The translations under genes were made by a program, and so were the position numbers. A DNA stretch of 59,643 nt, taken from contig NZ_BCXA01000044.1 of assembly GCF_001894865.1 (NCBI RefSeq), positions 1-59,643 of the forward strand. The letters run 5' to 3'. The stretch's first letter is position 1, and every line of letters begins with the position of its first letter. This document shows, one piece after another, positions 54,125 through 59,643 of this stretch. Source of the stretch: Rhodococcus maanshanensis NBRC 100610 (GTDB taxonomy: Bacteria; Actinomycetota; Actinomycetes; Mycobacteriales; Mycobacteriaceae). The notes under the pieces were generated by a model. The model saw only the letters and a list, made by a program, of their open reading frames with translations. It was not told where the DNA came from and did no database searches.

Positions 54125-54155
54125 ACGACCCCTCACCGCAACGGTGGGGGGTCGT
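54125..54155 (+). terminator. Terminator after sodC
   Basis: ACGACCCCTCACCG (54125-54138) pairs with CGGTGGGGGGTCGT (54142-54155) with one mismatch around a GCAA-type loop. Confidence 0.7.
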
Positions 54156-54219
54156 TGTGCTGTGCCGGGGCCGGTCCCGGTGCGGGCGGTGGTCCGATCG
54201 CTGTGGTTGGATTCGCAGT

Positions 54220-55344
54220 GTGGGAGTCCACTTCGCCGGTTCGCCCCGGCCGACAATCGGCGTCGAGTGGGAGATCGCCCTGGTCGACAAGGCCACCCGC
54301 GATCTCTCGAACACCGCGGGACTGATCTTCGACGCGGCGCACTCCCTCGCGGGCGGTGAGTCGCCCCGCCTGCACAAGGAATTGCTCCGCAACACCGTCG
54401 AACTGGTCACCGGGATCTGCGACACCGTCGGCGAGGCGATCGACGACCTGAGCGAGACCCTGCACCTGGTGCGCCGGGTCGCCGACCCGATCGGCGTCGA
54501 CCTGTTCTGCGCGGGCACCCATCCGTTCGCCGAGTGGTCCACCCAGCAGCTGACCCGCAGCCCGCACTACGACGAGATGATCGAGCGCACCCAGTGGTGG
54601 GGACGCCAGATGCTGATCTGGGGCGTGCACGTGCACGTCGGGATCTCCTCGGCCGATCGGGTCTTCCCGATCCTCAACGCGCTGCTCGTGAAGTACCCTC
54701 ACCTGCTTGCGCTTTCGGCCTCGTCGCCGATGTGGACAGGCGTGGACACCGGATACGCCAGCAACCGGGCGCTGATGTTTCAGCAACTGCCGACGGCCGG
54801 CCTGCCGTTCCAGTTCGAAACCTGGTCGCAGTTCGAGGGATTCGCCCACGACCAGCTCAAGACCGGCGTCATCGACAAGCTCGGTGGGCTGCACTGGGAC
54901 ATCCGGCCCGCACCGCAGTGGGGGACGATCGAGGTGCGCGTCTGCGACGGCATCTCCACCAGGACCGAGCTGGGCGCGATCGTCGCCCTCATCCACTGCC
55001 TGGTGGTGTACTTCGACCGCAGGCTCGATGCGGGCGAGGAGCTGCCGGGCATGCCCCCGTGGCACGTGCAGGAGAACAAGTGGCGGGCCGCGCGGTACGG
55101 GCTCGACGCGGAGATCATCCTCGACGCCGACAGCAACGAGCGGCTCGTCACCGACGACCTCGACGATCTGCTGGAACAGCTGATGCCGGTGGCGAGATCG
55201 CTCGGCTGCGCCGACGAACTGGCGCGGGTGGCCGACATCCCGCGGCGCGGCGCGTCCTACCTCCGTCAGCGTCAGGTGGCCGCGACCTCCGGTGGTGACC
55301 TGACGCTCGTCGTCGATTCCCTGGTGAACGAGCTCGACACGTAA
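54220..55344 (+). CDS. Carboxylate-amine ligase, glutamate-cysteine ligase type 2
   Basis: 374 residues of the GCS2/YbdK family. TIGVEWEIALVDKATRDLS is the N-terminal ATP-grasp-like core; LHKELLRNTVELVTGIC and MLIWGVHVHVGISSADRVF hold the Glu and His ligands. Later come FQFETWSQFEG and RVCDGISTRTE. Homologous to Rv0433. Since Mycobacteriales use mycothiol, glutathione synthesis is not certain and another amine acceptor is possible. The GTG at 54220 gives the family length. Confidence 0.9.
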   Translation: MGVHFAGSPRPTIGVEWEIALVDKATRDLSNTAGLIFDAAHSLAGGESPRLHKELLRNTVELVTGICDTVGEAIDDLSETLHLVRRVADPIGVDLFCAGTHPFAEWSTQQLTRSPHYDEMIERTQWWGRQMLIWGVHVHVGISSADRVFPILNALLVKYPHLLALSASSPMWTGVDTGYASNRALMFQQLPTAGLPFQFETWSQFEGFAHDQLKTGVIDKLGGLHWDIRPAPQWGTIEVRVCDGISTRTELGAIVALIHCLVVYFDRRLDAGEELPGMPPWHVQENKWRAARYGLDAEIILDADSNERLVTDDLDDLLEQLMPVARSLGCADELARVADIPRRGASYLRQRQVAATSGGDLTLVVDSLVNELDT

Positions 55345-55376
55345 GGCCGCGTTCACGGTCCGTTTACTATGGACCG

Positions 55377-56708
55377 GTGCTGATCAACGACTCGCCGGTC
55401 TCCGGGACCGGTCGCCTCTCGTTGCGGTCGCACCCCATCCTCATCTCGGCCGGCATCGTCCTGGTCGCGGGCCTGATCGTCCTGCAACTGGTCGCGATGC
55501 GAAACGGCTTCGAGGGCCCGCTGCACAGCCTGGCCAAGGATTTCCTCGGCACCCCCAAGTCGATGTCGCTGCCGTGGGCGGGATTCGCGCTCGCGCTGGT
55601 CGGGCTCACGAACCCGCAGCGGATCCGCGCGCTGGCCGCCGCGGTCGCCCTCGACCTGCTGTTCGCGGTGGGCCGGTTGCTGTTCGGTGGGCCTTTCGCC
55701 ATCGGGAACGGCCCCACCCTCGTGCTGACCGGGATCGGGCTCTACGCGGCGGTGGCATGGACCGGCGAACAGCGGCGTAGCGCGCTGCGCGGCGTCGGGC
55801 TCGGCGCGCTGTTGATCCTGGCCACCAAGGTCGGCGACGTCTGGCTGCAGATCACGGTGCTGACCCGCCCGCTGGTGCTCGACGAATACGTGCAGCTCGC
55901 GGACCGGGCGCTGGGCAACCCGTCCTGGGTGATGGGCGGCGTGGTCGATGCGCTCGGCAGCGTCGGCTACGGGGTGCTGCACTGGGTGTACATCGAGCTG
56001 CCGGTCGCGGCGATCGTCGTCGCCCTGTATCAGCTCCGCAACGGCTGGCCGTCGCACTACCTGGTGCGCACCTTCCTGCTCATCGGGTTGATCGGTCCGC
56101 TGTTCTACGTGCTCTTCCCGGTCGTGGGCCCGGACTTCGCGTTCGGCACCGCGGGCGAGGGCTCGCAGCTCGGCAACTACTGGCCCGCCGTGGTGCCCAA
56201 TGTCGTCGACCCGGCGGCGATCCCGTTCGACACCCCGGCGCCGCGCAACTGCATGCCCAGCCTGCACACCGCATGGGCGCTGGCGATCTTCATCCACTCC
56301 AGGGGCGGCCCGCGGTGGCTGCGCTGGGGTGGCACCTTCTGGCTGGTGTGCACGCTGATGGCGACCCTCGGGTTCGGCTACCACTACGGCGTCGACCTGG
56401 TCGCGGGCGTGGTGCTGTGCCTGACCCTCGAGTCCGCGCTGCGGGACCCGGAGCGGGGCTGGGGGTGGTTCCGCGTGCGGCTCGTGGTCGGCGGGGCGGT
56501 CGCGTTCGCCGCGCTGCTGGCCGGCTACCGGTACCTGGCGGTCGAGATCGCCGAGTACCCACTGTTCTTCGGTCCGCTGATCCTCGGCATCATGGGCGCG
56601 GTGGTGGTCGCGTTCCATGCGAGCTTCTTCGCGGCGCCCGGGTCGGCGCTCGGTCGGTGGGGCGGACGGGTCGAGGACGACCCGGTTCCGGTGCGCGCCG
56701 CGGCCTAG
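55377..56708 (+). CDS. PAP2-family membrane phosphatase or lipid transferase
   Basis: 443 residues with about ten helices. The C-terminal half has the PAP2 motifs: PRNCMPSLHTAWALAIF (His of motif 2) and GYHYGVDLVAGVV (His of motif 3). The Trp-rich segment upstream and the PSLHTAW form are typical of the inositol-phosphorylceramide-synthase-like branch. It may remodel phospholipids or wall lipids. TACTAT six bases before the GTG points to a leaderless mRNA. Confidence 0.88.
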   Translation: MLINDSPVSGTGRLSLRSHPILISAGIVLVAGLIVLQLVAMRNGFEGPLHSLAKDFLGTPKSMSLPWAGFALALVGLTNPQRIRALAAAVALDLLFAVGRLLFGGPFAIGNGPTLVLTGIGLYAAVAWTGEQRRSALRGVGLGALLILATKVGDVWLQITVLTRPLVLDEYVQLADRALGNPSWVMGGVVDALGSVGYGVLHWVYIELPVAAIVVALYQLRNGWPSHYLVRTFLLIGLIGPLFYVLFPVVGPDFAFGTAGEGSQLGNYWPAVVPNVVDPAAIPFDTPAPRNCMPSLHTAWALAIFIHSRGGPRWLRWGGTFWLVCTLMATLGFGYHYGVDLVAGVVLCLTLESALRDPERGWGWFRVRLVVGGAVAFAALLAGYRYLAVEIAEYPLFFGPLILGIMGAVVVAFHASFFAAPGSALGRWGGRVEDDPVPVRAAA

Positions 56709-56891
56709 CGGACGAAGCCGCTCGGTGGGTCCGAACCGCGCCGCTGGCGGGGTACGGCTGCACGCCTCGGGGTCGGTCCGCTACGGTGACCTCGATTCGA
56801 CGGACTGAGTGAGGAATTCGGCGGGCCGCAACCACAGGCGTCCCTTCCGGTAACCCGCGAGCCACTGTCGACGGGAAACGGTGGAGGACGC

Positions 56892-58058
56892 GTGCGGGAG
56901 TCAGTGGGAGTGACGCTCGGCAAGGAGGGCGTGCGGGCGGTCCTCATCGATACCGACGTGCCCGGCCTCGGGCCGGTGGACAGCCGATTCGAGGATCGAG
57001 CCGGAGACGATGTCGGGCAGGCGGTATGGGCCACCGAACAGATGGTGGACCGGGCCAGGCGCATCGGACTGAACCCGACGGCGGTCGGGATCGTCGCCGC
57101 AGACCCGGCAGCGGCCGACGCGATCAAGGCGAAGCTGGGCAGCGACGGCGTGCCGGCGGTCACGGTGGTCGGTGCGGCCGAGGCCCGGCTGGCCTTCCTG
57201 CGCTCGATACCCGAGTTGGCAGGCGCCCGTACCGCTCTCGTCCTGGCCGAGTGGCCCGGTGAGGTCCTCGCCCACGCGGTCGACCTGCGGTCCGGTGCGG
57301 CGCAGGCAGGCGGCCAGCGGGTGACCGCGGGGACGTTCTCCGAGGTGTCCTTCACCACGGCGCTGCTGGAGGACATGCGGTCGGGTGTGCCGCGCGGCCG
57401 AGTCGCCGTCGTCGTGCTCGGGATCCGGCCATCCGAGACGAGCGTTATCCGTTCCGCGGCCGGCGCGCTCGGCCTTGCCGCCGTGGTTCCGTATGCCGGC
57501 CGGTGGCATCTGGCGACCGGCGCCGCGATCAGTGCTGCGGAGAGCCAGGCCTCCGTGCCTGCCGCGTTCGCGGCGGCGGCGCCGGGGGAGGCGAAGGCAC
57601 TGCCTAAGGGGCGGCTGCTGGCAGGAGCGGCCGCGGTCGTCGCCGTTCTGGTCGCCGGACTCGCGGCCGTGCTGGTGGCGCCCGCGCCGACGTCGACGCA
57701 GGGACCGGTCGAGTCGACCACACCCGAGCGCAGCGACGTCTCCGAGTTGAACTCTCCCGCCCTCCCCGGCGACCCGTGCGCGCGGGCCGGCGTGCCAAGA
57801 CCCACCACCGAGCCGGCGTCCTGGCGTGCGGGTGGGCTCAGCTATTCGGTGCGGTTGGTCAGCGACCCCGACCCCTCGCAGCCCGATCCGGCGGACCTGC
57901 CTGCGCCCCACAAGCCGCGGGCGTCCGGTACGCCGGGAGTGTCCGGTGCCCCGGGTGCCCCGGGTGCCCCGGGAACGTCGGGTGCGCCCGGCGCCCCTGG
58001 TGCGCCGGGAACTTCGGGTGCGCCGGGAACCTCGTCTGCCGATCCGTGTGGCCGCTGA
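56892..58058 (+). CDS. Membrane protein with DUF7159-like domain and collagen-like tail
   Basis: 388 residues. Residues 1-225 resemble the actin-like DUF7159 domain of mycobacterial surface-associated proteins (ESVGVTLGKEGVRAVLIDTD, VGIVAADPAAADAI). A transmembrane helix lies at about 238-260. The outer part is Pro/Ser/Thr-rich, and residues 346-382 form about a dozen uninterrupted Gly-X-Y triplets (GAPGAPGAPGTSG type), a collagen-like helix. Cys297-type and a penultimate CGR Cys might crosslink. The GTG at 56892 follows GGTGGAGGA. Function unknown. Confidence 0.75.
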   Translation: MRESVGVTLGKEGVRAVLIDTDVPGLGPVDSRFEDRAGDDVGQAVWATEQMVDRARRIGLNPTAVGIVAADPAAADAIKAKLGSDGVPAVTVVGAAEARLAFLRSIPELAGARTALVLAEWPGEVLAHAVDLRSGAAQAGGQRVTAGTFSEVSFTTALLEDMRSGVPRGRVAVVVLGIRPSETSVIRSAAGALGLAAVVPYAGRWHLATGAAISAAESQASVPAAFAAAAPGEAKALPKGRLLAGAAAVVAVLVAGLAAVLVAPAPTSTQGPVESTTPERSDVSELNSPALPGDPCARAGVPRPTTEPASWRAGGLSYSVRLVSDPDPSQPDPADLPAPHKPRASGTPGVSGAPGAPGAPGTSGAPGAPGAPGTSGAPGTSSADPCGR

Positions 58059-58158
58059 CCCGGGCTTGAACTACGCCGCGAGTCAACCGTTTTCGTATGT
58101 CGGGTCTGAAGCTCACTCGGATGACCGGATTGTCGGGTTCGTCTGATATCTCTTGTGT

Positions 58159-58377
58159 ATGAATGCTCCCGGGTGGTACCCGAACCCTGACGGTTCCGGC
58201 TCGCAGCTGTACTGGGATGGGCAGGACTGGCAGCAGGTCGCATCCGTCGAAGCACCCAAGAAGCGGAAGGGCAGCGTCTGGAATGTCGTCGGAGTCCTGA
58301 TCGCGGCCGTAGTCGGCATGATGCTTGCCAACGCAATCCTCGGCGGCGAAGGCATCGGGCAGTTCATCGGGCAGTGA
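58159..58377 (+). CDS. DUF2510 membrane protein
   Basis: 72 residues. APGWYPNPDGSGSQLYWDGQDWQQV is the DUF2510 motif, a short WW-like module usually fused to membrane helices. KKRKG then leads into one helix (VWNVVGVLIAAVVGMMLANAIL). Likely an anchored adaptor of unknown role. Confidence 0.83.
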   Translation: MNAPGWYPNPDGSGSQLYWDGQDWQQVASVEAPKKRKGSVWNVVGVLIAAVVGMMLANAILGGEGIGQFIGQ

Positions 58378-58463
58378 CCGAGCCGTGGGTCAGTGGGCTC
58401 AGCGGTCGCTCTGTGGCTGCGGTCCGGCGCATGTCGCTTGCGGATGGTGGCCCGGACATCTAC

Positions 58464-58524
58464 CGCGAGCTGGTCGTTTTCGTGGTGGTTGGAACGAAAA
58501 CAGTCCGAGAACGACTAGCTCGCG
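58464..58524. repeat. 61-bp imperfect palindromic repeat, copy 1
   Basis: Arms CGCGAGCTGGTCGTT (58464-58478) and AACGACTAGCTCGCG (58510-58524) pair with one mismatch. An inner GTTTTCG/CGAAAAC pair overlaps. It aligns without gaps to copy 2 at 59472, 44 of 61 positions by my count. Confidence 0.8.
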
Positions 58525-58540
58525 CAACCATGCATCGGTG

Positions 58541-59456
58541 ATGAGTCGACGAGTTTCGGTGTGTCTGGCGTTGGCCACTGTGTTGGCAGGGTGCGGGTAT
58601 ATCCACGGACCCGCGCCGGTCCGGGAGCCTGCGGAGGTCGTGGGCGCGGCGACGTGCCGGATGCCGACGGACCTTGATGGGATAGCGACGACACCGCCGG
58701 ATCTCGTGGCGATGCAGCCGCGACCGGGCACCGTTCCCGATGACTTCGAACCGGTGGCGGCCATCACCTGCGACCCGACCGCGGACCGAACCGTCAACGC
58801 CGATCTGACGGCCAGTTTTGCCGAGTATCGCTGGGAGGGAGGCTTTTCCGAGGCGATCGCGAAGATGAACGCGCCGTCCGAGGGAAGCCGCCCTTGACCA
58901 GGACACCTGTGGGATCGCCAGCATGGTGGCCATCCCGGATCTGTGGCTGATCGACGCCACCGGTCGGGCGATCCGGCCGTCGTATCCGGTCGATGAATGC
59001 AAGTTTCAGCGCATCGGCGGATTGAGGGCGGTCGAGGCGCTCGAGAATGTCGGACGAGTCGATCATCGCGTCCAGCTGTGGCCCGATGGGGTAGAGCAGC
59101 TGATGGGGTGCGGCACGGCTCCCGCCCTGCCTGTGGTCGGTGCGAGTGTTCTGGTCCCCGGTGACTACTCGGTGCGGAGTTCTGTGTGTCGGTACCGATT
59201 CGACGCCACCGGTGTTGCGTTCGCCGGGGCGGAGAGCCTGTTGGACAGTCTCGACCCGTACTTCGAGGGGCTCGATCCTGCTCCGCCGTGCGCCTCGACG
59301 GCGAGCGCTGCGGCGGGAACTAGCCTGTTCCCCTTGGGTTCCGAGTCCTCCGTGCCGGTTCCCGTCCTGATCGAGTTCGACGGATGCCGCCGGGTCCTCA
59401 TCGACGGCGTCGTCCCGGTCGTGGCGTCGCCCGTGTTACTCGCACTTGTCGCGTGA
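58541..59456 (+). pseudogene. Secreted lipoprotein gene with a frameshift
   Basis: The 5' part encodes a lipoprotein: lipobox VLAGC (Cys18), then about 100 residues ending at a stop at 58895-58897. The next frame (+1) continues coherently from GRAIRPSYPVDECKF to a stop at 59454-59456. Removing one G from the GGG run at 58882-58884 joins them as NAPSE-EAALDQDTCGIAS, restoring about 304 residues. This is either a genuine inactivating insertion or a sequencing error. Both halves contain cysteines suited to disulfides, as in actinobacterial surface lipoproteins. No family is recognised. It is flanked by 61-bp repeats. Confidence 0.78.
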
Positions 59457-59471
59457 ATGCATGAGGAGCGT

Positions 59472-59532
59472 CGCGAGCTAGTTGTTTTGATGGTGCCCAA
59501 GCCGAAAACCACGCAAGAACGACTAGTTCGCG
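59472..59532. repeat. 61-bp imperfect palindromic repeat, copy 2
   Basis: Arms CGCGAGCTAGTTGTT (59472-59486) and AACGACTAGTTCGCG (59518-59532) pair with two mismatches. It begins 15 bp after the lipoprotein gene end, in the same orientation as copy 1. Confidence 0.8.
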
Positions 59533-59546
59533 GATAGGTTCCGCAG

Positions 59547-59643
59547 ATGGGTCGCACGCCGAAACCTCCTGCGGGACCGATCCGTCGCGCCACGCTGCTG
59601 CAGACCATGACGTCGTGGCAGATCGCGCGCGACTACACACCGG
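59547..59643 (+). CDS. Start of a gene cut by the window edge
   Basis: An ATG at 59547 opens MGRTPKPPAGPIRRATLLQT and continues without a stop to the end (32 codons). GTTCCGCAG lies upstream with no strong ribosome site. Too short to name. Confidence 0.4.
   Translation, partial: MGRTPKPPAGPIRRATLLQTMTSWQIARDYTP

Noticed and set aside
57927-58040. Minisatellite-like DNA repeat in the collagen-like region
   Set aside because: The repetition follows from Gly-X-Y coding, so I treat it as a protein feature and not a separate DNA repeat.

Overview
This is 59.6 kb of GC-rich actinobacterial chromosome. The gene content points to the Mycobacteriales, most likely a Nocardia- or Rhodococcus-like organism. 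Markers are an F420-dependent glucose-6-phosphate dehydrogenase, the glnX-glnH-pknG operon, a two-domain phosphotransacetylase, FprA, MetZ with its rhodanese partner, a VirR-like LytR_C protein, and many GTG-initiated and apparently leaderless genes. Several stretches follow the order known from the M. tuberculosis Rv0390-0391, Rv0407-0417, Rv0422c-0423c and Rv0427c-0433 regions. The species cannot be fixed from sequence alone. I see no rRNA, tRNA, CRISPR, insertion sequence, integrase or phage gene.

Layout. 1-3.5 kb: a truncated lipoprotein, an AT-rich spacer, then a polyhydroxyalkanoate module (MaoC hydratase, PHA synthase, phasin). 3.5-14 kb: XRE regulator, purA, a tyrosinase with an N-terminal peptidoglycan-binding-like domain, ogt, a MocR regulator, a hydrolase, alpha-methylacyl-CoA racemase, small membrane proteins and an amidohydrolase. 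14-24.9 kb: fprA, rhodanese-metZ, HAD phosphatase, NlpC/P60 hydrolase, fgd, a SUFU-domain protein, a LysR/SnoaL pair, and an unrecognised two-gene unit with a proline-rich surface protein. 25-34.9 kb: pta-ackA, a DHFR-like reductase, glnX-glnH-pknG and a long MutT3-type Nudix protein. 34.9-45.8 kb: thiamine biosynthesis in three pieces (thiE; riboswitch-thiO-thiS-thiG plus an unknown gene; riboswitch-thiC-thiD), interrupted by an ABC exporter, an M28 lipoprotein peptidase and a class III cyclase. 46-56.7 kb: a tandem acetyltransferase pair, secreted and membrane proteins of unknown role, xthA, a GNAT protein, def, DUF3263, virR-like, sodC, a glutamate-cysteine ligase-like enzyme and a PAP2 protein. 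56.9 kb to the end: a membrane protein with a collagen-like tail, a DUF2510 protein, and a frameshifted lipoprotein gene between two copies of a 61-bp palindromic repeat.

How the genes fit together. PhaC, MaoC and the phasin make and coat storage granules. ThiC and ThiD make the pyrimidine half of thiamine, ThiO, ThiS and ThiG the thiazole half, and ThiE joins them; both multigene units sit behind TPP riboswitches. Pta and AckA interconvert acetyl-CoA and acetate. GlnX, GlnH and PknG form an amino-acid sensing pathway.

Most of the window is orthodox core genome. The parts that look least explained are the repeat-flanked lipoprotein end, the thiamine-operon passenger gene, the proline-rich two-gene unit, the peptidoglycan-binding tyrosinase, the repeat-bearing PknG N-terminus, the extended MutT3, and a set of clean palindromes in promoters.
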